From assembly GCA_027257055.1 (NCBI GenBank), contig JAPVLO010000039.1, forward strand, positions 7,284,501 through 7,348,500: 64,000 nt of DNA, given 5' to 3'. The notes under the pieces are model-generated. The model worked only from the letters and a program-made list of their open reading frames with translations. It was not told the origin of the DNA and did not search any database. Positions 1 to 10,985 of this stretch are shown here, in pieces (position 1 is the stretch's first letter; each line of letters begins with the position of its first letter). Position numbers and translations under genes: made by a program. The stretch is from Cephalopachus bancanus (lineage: Eukaryota; Chordata; Mammalia; Primates; Tarsiidae).

Positions 1-35
1 CATTTGACTTGGTCTTAATTTTAAAAGCAGCTGTT

Positions 36-322
36 AGCTGGGCTCGGTGGCTCAGCCTGTAATCCCACACTTTGGGAGGCTGAGGTGAGTGGATTGCCTG
101 AGTCCGTGGGTTCGAGACCTGCCTGGGCAACTTGGCGAGACCTCATCTCTACAATAAGTCAAAAAATTAGCCGGGCGTGGTAGCGCATGCCTGTAGTTCC
201 AGCTACTCGGAAGGCTGAGGCGGAAGGATCGCCGGAGCCCAGCAGGTCGAGGCTGTGGTGGCCGGGAGCGGCCACTGCACTCCAGTCTGGGCGACAGAGT
301 GAGACTCCAACTCAAAAATAAA
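36..322 (+). mobile_element. Alu SINE, lineage-type, full length
   Basis: A complete dimeric Alu with left arm, A-rich linker, right arm and A-tail. The 13-bp target-site duplication aaaagcagctgtt lies at 23-35 and 323-335, so both ends are exact. It matches the window's main Alu type closely, which suggests a relatively recent insertion. Confidence 0.95.
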
Positions 323-400
323 AAAAGCAGCTGTTTTCAAACAATGATACTAAAATACACTAAAGTCAATTAATAAATCATTTATCAAAAGGTTAGTAGA

Positions 401-690
401 GCCGGGCTCTGTGGCTCAGTCTGTAATCCCGTGCCTTTGGGAGGCTGAGGTGAGTGGACTGCCTGAGCCCACGGGTTCGAGACCCGCCTGGGCAGGCGAG
501 ACCTCATCTCTACAATAAATCAAAAAATTAGCCAGGTGTGGTAGCACGCGCCTGTAATTCCGGCTACTCGGGAGGCTGAGGCGGAAGGATCGCCGGAGCC
601 CAGCAGGTCGAGGCTGCGGTGGCCGGGAGCGGCCACTGCACTCCAGTCTGGGCAACAGAGTGAGACCCCAACTCAAAAAAAAAAACAAAA
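401..690 (+). mobile_element. Alu SINE, full length
   Basis: Full-length dimeric Alu flanked by the 13-bp duplication aaaggttagtaga at 388-400 and 691-703. Its first arm uses the short GGGCAGGCGAGACC variant. Confidence 0.95.
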
Positions 691-703
691 AAAGGTTAGT
701 AGA

Positions 704-1032
704 AGCGGAAATGAGGGACTTCATTTTATCCCCGCTAATTTTCTATTCTTTTCTCAAAATTGTAACATGCGTGAACTAAATTTTTTTACATGAGCTAATT
801 TTACAATGGTAAAATATTTAACATTAACATTTTAAAGTATGAGTCCATTACTTAGAGAAAAAGGGTCCCCATTCCTATGCAACATGTCAAACAAAAAAAT
901 ACAGATTAATATAAACAACTAGAATAAAAATTTGAATAAAATTAAGTATACCAAAATCCTGGCTTCAGACTTATAGACACAACAGAAATTGACAGAGAAA
1001 AGGAGCCACCCAGAGACTTCCTGAGTGGAATA
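704..1032. other. AT-rich intergenic stretch, nothing recognised
   Basis: AT-rich sequence with no open frame of interest and no repeat family I can name. Short open frames here are neither conserved-looking nor long. Confidence 0.5.
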
Positions 1033-1036
1033 GTGA

Positions 1037-1068
<32 letters not shown>

Positions 1069-1069
1069 A
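1033..1069. repeat. (GA)n simple repeat
   Basis: Imperfect GA dinucleotide run interrupted by one ACA. Serine- or arginine-rich open frames crossing it are by-products of the repeat. Confidence 0.9.
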
Positions 1070-1254
1070 GGCATTCTCCCTGCCCCTCTGGTCTTTCAGC
1101 CCACGCCTGGCACAAAAGTGACCTGCCCAGAGCCACATCCTTGGTCCTTGACCTGGGATCTGTATCAGGCAAAAAACTCCTAAGATGTCAGCCCTTATCT
1201 CCATTACTGCCACCCAACAACCTCCTTTCCCGTGTCACCATCACCTTAGTCTGT

Positions 1255-1365
1255 CCCAGGGAAGACAGGCTTCAGGGACTTAAGTGAGTGCCCCAGGGCC
1301 GCATAGCTAGTGAGAGTCGGGTCTCTTGAACTCAGGCCTGGCTGGTCAGGAGCCAATGTGCCTCC
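1255..1365 (+). repeat. MIR-like ancient SINE fragment
   Basis: The stretch GCATAGCTAGTGAGAGTCGG followed by a TTGAACTCAGGCCTGGC-like tail matches the conserved 3' core of mammalian MIR (cacacagctagtaagtggc, then a gaacccaggtctg-like tail). It is old and diverged, and its ends are approximate. Confidence 0.55.
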
Positions 1366-1410
1366 TTTTCCCTGAGCAGCAGATGCTTAAGGTTAGAAAT
1401 CCCATTTACA

Positions 1411-1706
1411 GGGCCAGGCTTGGTGGCTCAGCCTGTAATCCCGCGCTTTGGGAGGCCGAGGTGAGTGAATTGCCTGAGCCCACGGGTTCGAGACCCACCT
1501 GGGCAACTTGGCAAGACCTCATCTCTACAATAAATCAAAAAAATTAGCCGGGCGTGGTAGCGCGCGCCTGTAGTTCCAGCTATTTGGAAGGCTGAGGCAG
1601 AAGGATTGCCAGAGCCCAGCAGGTCAAGGCTGCGGTGGCCGGGAGCATGGCACTGCACTCCAGTCTGGGAGACAGAGTGAGACTCCAACTCAAACAAAAA
1701 AAAAAA
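1411..1706 (+). mobile_element. Alu SINE, full length
   Basis: Dimeric Alu with a 15-bp target-site duplication gaaatcccatttaca at 1396-1410 and 1707-1721. Confidence 0.94.
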
Positions 1707-1918
1707 GAAATCCCATTTACAAAGAGACCTACTCTCAGAGCTAAGGTCCTGCTTTCGAAGCAAGTGTTCAAGATCTAACCCAAAGAAGAAAACAAATATC
1801 CACAAGTTCACACTGATGTAAATAACTGGATACATAAATGCTGAAGAAGGAACAATTCTCCTTCAGGGGCAATTCCAAACAGTACATGCAGATGCTTCCT
1901 CCTCCAGGAAGTGGAGCT

Positions 1919-1979
1919 CACCTCTCGTCTTGGCCTCCCTAAGTGTTGGGATTATAGGCATGAGCCACTGTGCCTAGCC
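1919..1979 (-). mobile_element. Alu left-end fragment
   Basis: About 60 bp matching the first arm of an old Alu in antisense (CCTCCCTAAGTGTTGGGATT, then a GAGCCACTGTGCC-like end). The rest of the element is missing. Confidence 0.7.
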
Positions 1980-2005
1980 CTGTAGTTTAGTTAATAGTAT
2001 AGTAC

Positions 2006-2290
2006 CAGCCAGGCGCAGTGGCTCATGCCTGTCATCCCAGCACTTTGGGAGGCAGAGGCAAGAGGACTGCCTGAGCTCAGGGCCTCGAGAACAGCCTGGA
2101 CAGCTTGGTGAGACCTCATCTCTACAATAAATCAAGATAAATTAGCTGGGTGTGATGGCGCATGCTTGTAGTTCCAGCTACTAGGAAGGCTGAGGTAGGA
2201 TTGCCTGAGCCCAGCAGGTTAAGGCTGTGATGGCCGTGAGCGTGCCACTGCACTCCAGCCTGGGTGACAGTGTGAGACTCTGACTGACAC
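2006..2290 (+). mobile_element. Older Alu SINE
   Basis: Dimeric Alu of an older type (GCCAGGCGCAGTGGCTCATG start). Its A-tail region has been replaced by a dinucleotide run. Confidence 0.88.
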
Positions 2291-2296
2291 AGTGAC

Positions 2297-2299
2297 ACG

Positions 2300-2333
<34 letters not shown>

Positions 2334-2334
2334 A
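2297..2334. repeat. (CG/CA)n microsatellite at an Alu tail
   Basis: A short GC dinucleotide run passes into about 14 CA units directly behind the Alu body, a common fate of Alu tails. Antisense open frames over it read alternating Cys-Val and are artefacts. Confidence 0.9.
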
Positions 2335-2599
2335 AATAGTAGTCTAGTATCAATGGTAATAAATGTACTGTTATTATATAAGATGTTAACATGAGGGGAA
2401 GCTGGGTGGAGCATCTAAGGGGACTCTGTACTGTCTTTGTGACCTTTCTGTAAAGCTAATTCCAAAATAAAGTTTATTTTAAAAAAAGGTAAGTAATCAG
2501 TTGCACTAATTTGACCTAACACATTAACTATTTTATTGCAGAAAAACCAACTTTAAAATTGGCAACTTTCAGAGGTAGTTCTTTGTTTAAAAAAAAATT

Positions 2600-2672
2600 T
2601 TTTTTTTGAGTTGGAGTCTCACTCTGTCGCCCAGACTGGAGTACAGTGCCCACTCCTGGCCACCGCAGCCTC
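2600..2672 (-). mobile_element. 5'-truncated Alu insertion
   Basis: Only the last ~70 bp of an Alu is present in antisense (poly-T, GAGTTGGAGTCTCACTCTG through GCAGCCTCG). Near-identical gtttaaaaaaaaatttt-like flanks at 2584-2600 and 2673-2689 show a genuine short insertion rather than a deletion remnant. Confidence 0.8.
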
Positions 2673-2706
2673 GTTTTAAAAAAATTTTAACCTAGTCTTT
2701 TCAAGT

Positions 2707-2992
2707 TTTTTTTTCTTTTGAGTCAGAGTCTTACTTTGCCACCCACGCTGGAGTGCAGTGGCACACTCACAGCCACTGCAGTCTCAATTTGTTGGACTCA
2801 GGCGATCCTTAACCTTCCATGTAGCTGAAACCACAGATGTGCACCACTATGCCTGGCTAGGTTTTTGATTTATTGTAGAGATGAGGTCTCCTCAAGTTGT
2901 CCAGGCTGATCTCGAACCTCTGGGCTCAGGCAATCCTCTCGTCTTCACCTCCCAAAGTGCTGAGATTACAGGTGTGAGCCATGGTGGCCCAT
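2707..2992 (-). mobile_element. Older Alu SINE
   Basis: Full-length antisense Alu with many substitutions, opening GAGTCAGAGTCTTACTTTGC and ending in a diverged GCCATGGTGGCCC. Confidence 0.88.
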
Positions 2993-3169
2993 CTCAGGTG
3001 TTTGTTTTTTTAAGTAAAGGTTAAGACAGATTGAAAAATGATTCATACATATACATAAGCGTGTGCACACCAATGTTTCAGCACAGTGGCCCTCACAAAG
3101 TTTGCCTCATGGGAACTGGTTTTATGAATTGTTTTCATGTGTTCTGGAAAAACAGAAGTGATACTTTTT

Positions 3170-3451
3170 TTTTTTTGAGTTGGAGTCTCACTCTGTCGCC
3201 CAGACTGGAGTGCAGTGGCCGCTCCCGGCCACTGCAGCCTAGACCTGCTGGGCTCCGGCGATCCTTCCGCCTCAGCCTTCCAAGTAGCCAGAATTACAGG
3301 CATGCGCTACCACGCCCGGCTGATTTTTTTATTTATTGTAGAGATGAGGTCTCGCTGCCCAGGCGGGTCTCGAACCCGTGGGCTCAGGCAATCCACTCAC
3401 CTCAGCCTCCCAAAGGCGCGGGATTACAGGCTGAGCCACCGAGCCCGGCAT
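3170..3451 (-). mobile_element. Alu SINE, lineage-type, full length
   Basis: Young-type antisense Alu (AAAGGCGCGGGATTACAGGC, GAGCCACCGAGCCCGG). A 16-bp target-site duplication agaagtgatacttttt lies at 3154-3169 and 3452-3467. Confidence 0.95.
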
Positions 3452-3616
3452 AGAAGTGATACTTTTTGAAGACCAAATTTCAGGTAATCTGAGTGTTTGA
3501 AACCTCATTTTCCAAAATGACAACTATTTCTACAATTATTCTCTTGCATACCCCTTAAGGAGTATAATAATAAACTTGCTTCAATGACTTTTTAACTTAA
3601 AAAGCTACTGCTTTTT

Positions 3617-3693
3617 AAAATAGATAAATTGGATTTTGACAAAGTTTAAACCTTTGTGTTTTGGCCATTAAGAAAGTTAAAAGACAACCCACA
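3617..3693 (+). mobile_element. L1-derived segment duplicated 1.1 kb away
   Basis: About 77 bp nearly identical to 4722-4792, continuing past the nested Alus at 5399, in the same orientation. It comes from the L1 ORF2 3' region but is separated from the main L1 fragment by non-L1 sequence. Confidence 0.7.
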
Positions 3694-4508
3694 GATCTAT
3701 GACATCTGTTCTAGCTTGTGAAGCAGCAGAAAAGGTCCCATCAGATTTTGGAGAGAAGAGGGTTGTGAAGATCTTCTCCCTCTAGTCTCCATTTGGAAGA
3801 CGAGTAAGCTGAGAAAGAGCCATCCTGGGACTTCCTCAGGACAAGAGAGCTAGCTGGTCAGGCTGGTCACCCTATGGGACTGGAATACTTGCTGGGATTC
3901 CCTAAGATCATTACATCGTGGAAACATTGTTGAAAGAAATTAAAGAAGACCTCAATAGATGGAGAGACATCTCATGTTCATGGATTGGAAGACTTAACAT
4001 TGCTAAGATGGCAATACTCCTGAAGTTTATTTACAGATTCAATGCAAACCTTACATAAATCTCAGCTGGCTTTTTTTTTTTGAAAAATTGACAAGCTGAT
4101 CCTAAAATACATATGAAAACTCAAGGAACCCAGAATAGCCAAAACAATCTCGGGAAAAATAAAGTTAAAGGAATCACATTTCCCACTTTCAAAAGTTATC
4201 ACAAGCTATAGTAATCAATACAGGTGTGGTACTGGCATAAAGATGGACATAGCAAGTATAGAACGAGAGCCCAGAAATAAACTCTCACATATTTGGTAAA
4301 CTGATTTTCAACAAGGGTGACAGGATCATTTAGTAGAAGAAAAAATAGTCTTATCAACAAAAGCTGAATGCTAGTACCACTGGATAGCCAATAAGAAAAG
4401 AATGAAATTGTATCCCTTCCTCACACCATATACAAAAATTAATTCTAAATGAATTATAGTCTATTTGTAAGAGCTAACGTTATAAAACTTTTTTTAAAAA
4501 AAGAGTAA

Positions 4509-4640
4509 CTTGAGCCAGGTGTGGTAGGTAGTTAACGCTTATAATCCCAACAACTCAGGAGGCAGAGGCAGGAGGATTGGCTGAGGCCAGGAGTTCTAGC
4601 TTGGGGAACACAGTGAGAACCTATCTCTAGGGAAAAAAAG
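4509..4640 (+). mobile_element. Free Alu monomer (left-arm type)
   Basis: A single Alu arm of about 130 bp (GAGCCAGGTGTGGTAGGTAG through an ATCTCTAGGG and A-rich tail) flanked by the 13-bp duplication aaaaaaagagtaa at 4496-4508 and 4641-4653. The duplication shows it inserted as a monomer, as FLAM-type elements do. Confidence 0.8.
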
Positions 4641-4802
4641 AAAAAAAGAGTAAATCTTCATGACCTTGGATTAGTCAAAGCTTTCTTCAGTACGATACTA
4701 AAAGCATAAGCAACCAAAGATAAAATAGATAAATTGGATTTTGACAAAGTTTAAACCTTTGTGTTTCAGCCATTAAGAAAGTTAAAAGACAATTTCTATC
4801 TT

Positions 4803-5380
4803 AGCTGGGCTCTGTGGCTCAGCCTGTAATCCCGCGCCTTTGGGAGGCTGAGGTGAGTGGATTGCCTGAGCCCGCGGGTTCGAGACCCGGCTGGGCAGCG
4901 AGACCTCATCTCTACAATAAATCAAAAAATCAAGCCAGGCTCGGTGGCTCAGCCTGTAATCCCGCGCCTTTGGGAGGCTGAGGTGAGTGAATTGCCTGAG
5001 CCGGCGGGTTCGAGACCCGCCTGGGCAGCGAGACCTCATCTCTACAATAAATCAAAAAATCAGCTGGGCGTGGTGGCACATGCCTGTAATTCCGGCTACT
5101 TGGAAGGCTGAGGCGGAAGGATTGCCGGAGCCCAGCAGGCCGAGGCTGCGGTGGCCAGGAGCGGCCACTGCACTCCAGTCTGGGCAACAGAGTGAGACTC
5201 CAACTCAAAAAAAAAAAAAAATCAGCCGGCCATGGTAGCGCATGCCTGTAATTCCGGCTACTCGGAAGGCTGAGGCGGAAGGATTGCCAGAGCCCAGCAG
5301 GTCGAGGCTGCGGTGGCTGGGAGCAGCCACTGCACTCCAGTCTGGGCGACAGAGTGAGACTCCAACTCAAAAAAAAAAAA
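4803..5380 (+). mobile_element. Host Alu split by a second Alu
   Basis: Left arm at 4803-4932 and right arm at 5224-5380, separated by a complete younger Alu. The outer pair is bounded by the 18-bp duplication aagaaagttaaaagacaa at 4775-4792 and 5381-5398; eleven extra bases lie between the first copy and the Alu start. It sits in the L1 fragment. Confidence 0.9.
4933..5214 (+). mobile_element. Inner Alu inserted in the Alu linker
   Basis: Complete Alu inserted into the A-rich linker of the host Alu, with the 9-bp duplication aaaaaatca at 4924-4932 and 5215-5223, in the same orientation as the host. Confidence 0.9.
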
Positions 5381-6431
5381 AAGAAAGTTAAAAGACAACC
5401 CACAGAATGGAAGAAAATGTTTGCAAATCATATATCTGATAAGGGACTTGTATCGGGATTTTATAAAAAACATTTGCAACTCAGTAATAAAAAACCAAAC
5501 AACTCAATGAAACATGGGCAAAGTCTCTGTGTAGGCCTTTTCCTAAAGAAGATATACAAATGGCTAATATACAAGAAGATGCTCAACATCTCTAGTCATC
5601 AGGGAAATGTAAATTAAAATCACAATGAAATAGCACCTTATACCATTGGAATGGACATAATAGAACAAAAAGTGGATAATAACAAGTGTTGATGATGACA
5701 AGGAGAAACTGGAACCCTCATACATTGCTGAGGGAAATGTAAAATGGCATAGCCATTTGGAAAACAGTCTAGCAGTTCTCAAAAGATTAAACACAGAGTT
5801 ACCAAATAACCTAGCAATTGCACTCCTAAATATATAGCCAAGAGAAATGAAAACATACATCCACACAAAAATTTGCACATGAATATTCATAGCAGCATTA
5901 CTCATAGCCAAGAAAGTAGGAACAGCCCAAATGTCTATCAATGGATGAACTAATAAATAAAGTATGGCTTATCCATACCATAGAATATTATTTGGCAATT
6001 AAAAAATCTATACTACAAATGGATGAACCTTGAAGAACGTATGCTCAGTGAAAGAAGTCAGACACAAAAACCACGTATTATATGATTCCATTTAAATGAA
6101 ATGACTTAAAGCCGAGAGAGTCTACAGAGTAGGAAAATCTATAGAGACAGAAGGTAGATTTGTGATTGTATTAGGGTGGGAGTGGGGAAAGAGAGAATGA
6201 GGAGTGATTGCTAGTGTATATGGGGCTACTGGCGTGATGAAAATGTTCTAAAACTGATTTGGTGATGGTTGCACAACTTTGACTGGCACACTAAAAGCCA
6301 TTGAATTTCATGGTATGTAAATTATTTCAATAAAGCTGTTAAATATTCAGAACCATGAAAATTGAGTATATCCAGTGGTTCTCTGACTTCAGTATACCTA
6401 AGAATCACCTGGTGCTCTTGTTAAAAATGCA

Positions 6432-6726
6432 GGCCGGGCTCGGTGGCTCCGCCTGTAATCCCAGCACTTTGGGAGGCCAAGGTGAGAGTATTGCTTGAGC
6501 CCAAGGGTTTGAGACCCACCCAGGCAACTTGGTGAGACCTCGTCTCTACTATAAATCAAAAATTAGCCGGGCATGGTAGCATGGGCCTATAGTTCCGGTT
6601 ACTTGGAAGGCTGAGGCAGAAGGATTGCAGGAGCCCAGCAGGTCGAGGCTGCGGTGGCTGGGAGCATGCCATTGCCCTCCAACCTGGGTGACAGAGTGAG
6701 ACTCTAACTCAAAAAAAAAAAAAAAA
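6432..6726 (+). mobile_element. Alu SINE, full length
   Basis: Dimeric Alu with duplication aaaaatgca at 6423-6431 and 6727-6735. Confidence 0.92.
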
Positions 6727-6742
6727 AAAAATGCACAGTTCT

Positions 6743-7044
6743 GGCCAGGCATGGTGGCTCAACGCCTATAATCCCACATTTTGGGAGGCTGAGGTGAGAG
6801 GACTGCCTGAACCCATGGGTTCAAGACTAGCCTGGGCAATTTGGTGAGACCTCATCTCTACAATAAATCAAGAAAAATTAGGCGGGTGTGATGATGCATG
6901 CCTGTAGTTCCAGCTATTTGGAAGACTGAGGCAGAAGGATCACCTGAGCCCAATAGGTCAAGGCTGCGGTGGCCATGATCATGCCACTGCACTCCAGCTT
7001 GGGCAACAGAGTGAGACTCCAACTCAAAAAATAATAAAAAAAAA
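6743..7044 (+). mobile_element. Alu SINE, first of a head-to-tail pair
   Basis: Older-looking Alu directly followed by another in the same orientation. The pair is bounded by cacagttct at 6734-6742 and 7362-7370, so the second most likely landed in the tail of the first. Confidence 0.9.
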
Positions 7045-7361
7045 GGCCGGGCTCGGTGGCTCAGCCTGTAATCCCGTCCCTTTGGGAGGCTGAGGTGAGT
7101 GGATTGCCTGAGCCCGCGGGTTCGAGACCCGCCTGGGCAACTTGGAGAGACCTCATCTCTACAATAAGTAAAAAAAAAACTAGCTGGGCATGGTAGCGTG
7201 CACCTGTAGTTCCAGCTACTTGGAAGGCTGAGGCGGAAGTATCGCAGGAGCCCAGCAGGTCGAGGCTGCGGTGGCCGGGAGCGGCCACTGCACTCCAGTC
7301 TGGGCGACAGAGTGAGACTCCAACTCAAAAATAAATAAATAAATAAAGAACAAAAAAACCC
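7045..7361 (+). mobile_element. Alu SINE, second of a head-to-tail pair
   Basis: Young-type Alu with an (ATAAAT)-rich tail. It starts immediately after the A-tail of the preceding Alu. Confidence 0.92.
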
Positions 7362-7789
7362 CACAGTTCTGGACCACTCCACCCCTAGACTTCTGACTTG
7401 GAGGAACTGGAGAAGAACCCAAGAGTCTTCATTGGTAACCAGTGCCCCATTGATTCAGATACTTTGAAAAGCACTGATGATGCTATGTGCCCTTGATCTG
7501 AGAAGTCTGTCATTTCTAGTCCACAGGTTGAATTTTTCATTAGCCACTCCATGAGGAAGAATGGATATGTCCTAGATGGTTTCAGCCTGGATTGGTCTCT
7601 TCTCTGGATTCATCCTTAAACTTCTAGCAACTTATGTTCTAAGAGTAAAGGAAGGTTTCAGAGAGAGCTATTTTAAGATATTCCCTAATATATATATTTT
7701 GAAACTTAAAATTCAGATAAATATCAATAAATGTTCACCGAGTAAACAGATTTTTTAAAAATATAAATGAATTTAAAAGATCAAAAGTC

Positions 7790-8072
7790 AGCCGGGCTCG
7801 GTGGCTCAGCCTGTAATCCCGCGCCTTTGGGAGGCTGAGGTGAGTGGATTGCCTGAGCCCGCGGGTTCGAGACCTGCCTGGGCAGCGAGACCTCATCTCT
7901 ACAATAAATCAAAAAATCAGTCGGGCGTGGTAGCGCATGCCTGTAATTCCAGCTACTTGGAAGGCTGAGGCGGAAGGATCGCCGGAGCCCAGCGGGCGAG
8001 GCTGCGGTGGCCGGGAGCACTCCAGTCTGGGCGACAGAGTGAGACTCCAACTCACAAAAAAAAAAAAAAAAA
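7790..8072 (+). mobile_element. Alu SINE, full length
   Basis: Dimeric Alu with 15-bp duplication aaaagatcaaaagtc at 7775-7789 and 8073-8087. The right arm has a small deletion (GGGAGCACTCCAGTC), losing the CGGCCACTG block. Confidence 0.94.
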
Positions 8073-8289
8073 AAAAGATCAAAAGTCTTAACAGTTACCT
8101 TCATATACTCACTCTACACCCTCCCCTCAACTCTGCAATCTGGTGGTCTCATTGCTACAGGACTCCAGTCACCCACTTATCCTAACCAGCTGTCATGACA
8201 TTGACCACAACAAAGGAGACCCAGAGAGTAAAGACAGTTCAGCATAAACTCAAGACCCAAGATCATACGATGTCAGAAGATGGCAGGAG

Positions 8290-8785
8290 TCTCACACACC
8301 ATCAGGTATGTGGGAGGCAGAATAATGGTCCCCTAAAGATGTCCAGGTCCTCCAAAGATGTCCAGGTCCAAACCCCTAGAACCTGTGGATATGTTAACCT
8401 ACTCAGCAAAGGGGAATTACGGTTGCAAGTGCATTAAAGTTGCTTACCAGGTGATGATCCTAGATTATCCAGATGTGTCCAATGTAATCACTGGGGTCCT
8501 TAAGAGTAGAAGAATGGGACAGAAGGGAGTGAGGAGGAGAGGTAATGAGGGAAGCAGGCCCAAGAGATAAGACACTGCTGGCTTTGAAGACAGAGGAAGG
8601 GTCCACAAGTCAAAGAATGCAGGTGGCTTCTAGAAGTGGAAAAAGCAAGCCCTGACCACACCTTGAATTTAGCCCAGTGAAACCCATATCAGACTTCTGG
8701 TCTCTCAAACTATAACAAAATGTGTTGTTTTAAGCCACTACGTTTGTGGTAATTGGCGTGGCAGCAAACAGGAAAGGAATACAAG
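8290..8785 (+). repeat. Ancient mammalian interspersed repeat, family not assigned
   Basis: Carries the recognisable run of old mammalian repeat motifs: GAACCTGTGGATATGTTAAC, GATTATCCAGATGTGTCCAA, GTAATCACTGGGGTCCTTAA, then GTGTTGTTTTAAGCCACTAC. A second, more decayed member of the same family lies at 62555-62995. Frames here are not coding. Confidence 0.7.
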
Positions 8786-9153
8786 GTCCAGTCCCTTACA
8801 GATGAGGTTCTGGCAACCTTTGCCTTACAGGGGATCCATAGAATTACCTTAATATACGTGGGACAGAAATGTTATCAACATCCGCCAGCACCTGCGTCCT
8901 CAGTCACAAAGCCAAACCCCTTACCCTCTCCAGGCTGATTTCATCTGTACAATGGGAAGAGTGGCAGATTTAGCAGGGGCTGTTCATAGCTGATAGAGAA
9001 GGGGGAATCACTGTTCGCAAAAGCTTCCAGGCGAGACAGACAGCTGCTCTCCAATAATCACTGCTCCATCCAGTCCATGAGGACTGTGACTGCACTGCTG
9101 ACAGGATGATGGGACACTTAGGTGTGCAGTTCCTATCCTCACAGGCTATTTTT

Positions 9154-9453
9154 GTTTGTTTGTTTGTTTGTTTGAGTTGGAGTCTCACTCTTGTCACCCA
9201 GGCGGAGTGCAGCTGCACACTCACAGCCACGGCAGCCTCCACCTGCTGGACTCACGCGATCCTTCCTCCTCTGCCTTCCAAGTAGCTGGAAGTACAGACG
9301 CACGCCACCACGTCCAGCTAGTTTTTGTGATTTACTGTAGAGACGAGGTCTCACCAAGTTGCCCGGGCTGGACTCCAATACGCGGGTTCAGGCGATTCTC
9401 TCACCTCGGCCTCCCAAAGTGCTGGGATTACAGGCTGAGCCACCGCGCCCGGC
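9154..9453 (-). mobile_element. Alu SINE, full length
   Basis: Antisense Alu with a (GTTT)n-modified tail and a 17-bp near-perfect duplication cctcacaggctattttt at 9137-9153 and 9454-9470 (one mismatch). Confidence 0.93.
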
Positions 9454-10229
9454 CCTCACAGGATATTTTTTAAAACGGCAGTGCCTCCCCTCAAAAAGGT
9501 CAGCAACTGCTACGGTTGAGTATGCAGGTCAGAGTGTCCCAAAGTGGGAGTTTCAGTAACGGCACCTTCTTCCCCTAATCCCTGAGGCTCAGCGCCTAAC
9601 TTTTACTCCTCTCTTAACCAATGTAATTGCCATCAAACGCTGTCTGTGCTGCGCCCAAATGGCTCCAGTTCCCTGGTTCTCTCCACTCTCAATACCAGTA
9701 CCTCCTAAGGCTCCAGAGTGTCTCCCCGACTCCAACATCTCACGCCTTCGACTTGCGGCCATCCCTGCGGGAACCTCCCGGGCGTCAAGACGGGACAGGA
9801 CTAGAGGAGGGTCTGGGGGGCACAGCACTGAGGGGGGCGGACGTGGCAAGACAAAGGCGGGCGAAGGTAGGGCGCCCTGATTTGGGGGTATCAGTGTTCA
9901 GCCCTGGCAGCAGGTGGGCTGGGGGAAGGAGAAGCGAGGAGAAAGGAGGCGAATTGCGGGTAGCCAGAAAGAAGGCGGCCTGAGTGCCGGGATGCGGCGC
10001 CAGGGACCCCTCCCCAGCACCAGCAGCCCTTGGGATCCCCGGGAGAGTCAGGCCGGGGACACGTCCACGCCGGGGGACGCAGGACCCTCCCCACCCGCTG
10101 GGGCCCGTCCTCACCGACGGCAGCGGGGCCCTCCCTCTCCGGCGACCGAGCCGTGGCGAGTCCCTCAGCCTCGGTGTTGGGGGACCCCGCCTCTGCTAGG
10201 GCCGTCACCTCAAGCTGGGGTCACGGCGC

Positions 10230-10460
10230 GAGCATGCGCAGCAGGACCGTGCAGCCCATTCCTTGGGCGAGCGCGGCTGCTCCGGGTCTTCCCGGCGCGG
10301 GGCAGAGCGGGCCGCCCGGCCAATCAGCCGAGGGAGGCGTGGCCGCAGTTTCGTGGAAGGGGCGGGACCACCCTGGAATTGGGCGCCTTCTCATCCAGGG
10401 GCGGAGCGTCGGCGGGACCTGTGGCCGGGACTCGGGTCTTGGGCGGGGCTCTCGCGGCAC
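10230..10460. promoter_or_regulatory. Candidate core promoter cluster
   Basis: Within the CpG island are a palindromic NRF1-like site gcatgcgca at 10232-10240, a CCAAT box (ccaatcag) at 10320-10327, and GC boxes at 10359-10366, 10398-10405 and 10441-10450. There is no TATA box. This combination is typical of broadly expressed genes. The direction of transcription cannot be decided from sequence. Confidence 0.6.
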
Positions 10461-10660
10461 CCGAGGGGTGGACTTAACTGAGCTCTTCAGGCTTCCTCCC
10501 AGATTTGACTTCGAGTTCCTGCGGAGAAAGCTAGAACATTTGTTTCCAGACCTTGTTTGCCCCCGGCTGCGTATTGAGCGAGCGGGGGGAAGGTCTCCTC
10601 ACGTGCGTTGAAACCGCTGGCGTCCGTTCAGCCTGCACCTTGGACAACGCAGCATCCTCG

Positions 10661-10985
10661 CCATTGGTCCAGCCCTGGCCCATTGGTCCAGCCCTCTTCA
10701 TTGGTCCATCCCTTGTCCACTCGTCCTTCCCTCGCCCCTGGGTCCAGACCTCTCCGTTGGCCTAGCCCTCTCCTATTGGTCCAGCCTTCTCCACTGGTCC
10801 AGCCCTCGTCCATGGGTCCAGCCCTCTCCCGTTGGTCCAGGCCTCGCCCATTGATCCAGCCCTATTAGTCCAGCCCTCGCCCGTTGGCCCAGCCCTCTGC
10901 ATGGGTCCAGCCCCGAGGTCCAGTTCTCTCCGTTGGCCCAGTCCTCGCTCGTGGGACCAGTTCTCTCCGTGAGGCCAGCCCTGGG
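10661..10985. repeat. ~19-bp minisatellite with inverted CCAAT boxes
   Basis: About 17 imperfect tandem copies of a CATTGGTCCAGCCCTCTCC-like unit. Four copies keep a perfect ATTGG (CCAAT on the minus strand, starting at 10662, 10682, 10700 and 10775); others read GTTGG, ATTGA or ATTAG. It lies inside the CpG island, downstream of the GC boxes. Confidence 0.85.

Larger units (their letters stand above)
3925..6350 (+). mobile_element. LINE-1 3' fragment (ORF2 end plus 3' UTR), interrupted
   Basis: A degenerate sense-strand L1 piece. Recognisable are the ORF2 3' sequence (GCAAATCATATATCTGATAA; ATGGCTAATATACAAGAAGA; AATTAAAATCACAATGAAAT) and a 3' UTR ending with an ATTTCAATAAAGCTG polyadenylation region. 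Stops and frameshifts are everywhere, so no reverse transcriptase can be made. Three SINE insertions break it: an Alu monomer at 4509-4640 and an Alu-in-Alu pair at 4803-5380. The 5' part of the element is absent, as in most L1 copies. Confidence 0.85.

Noticed and set aside
2281..2334. Cysteine-valine repeat protein on the minus strand
   Set aside because: It is the translation of a CA microsatellite.
52..7382. Many antisense open frames reading like [14 protein letters not shown] or [13 protein letters not shown]
   Set aside because: They are translations of Alu elements, recur with every copy, and are not genes.
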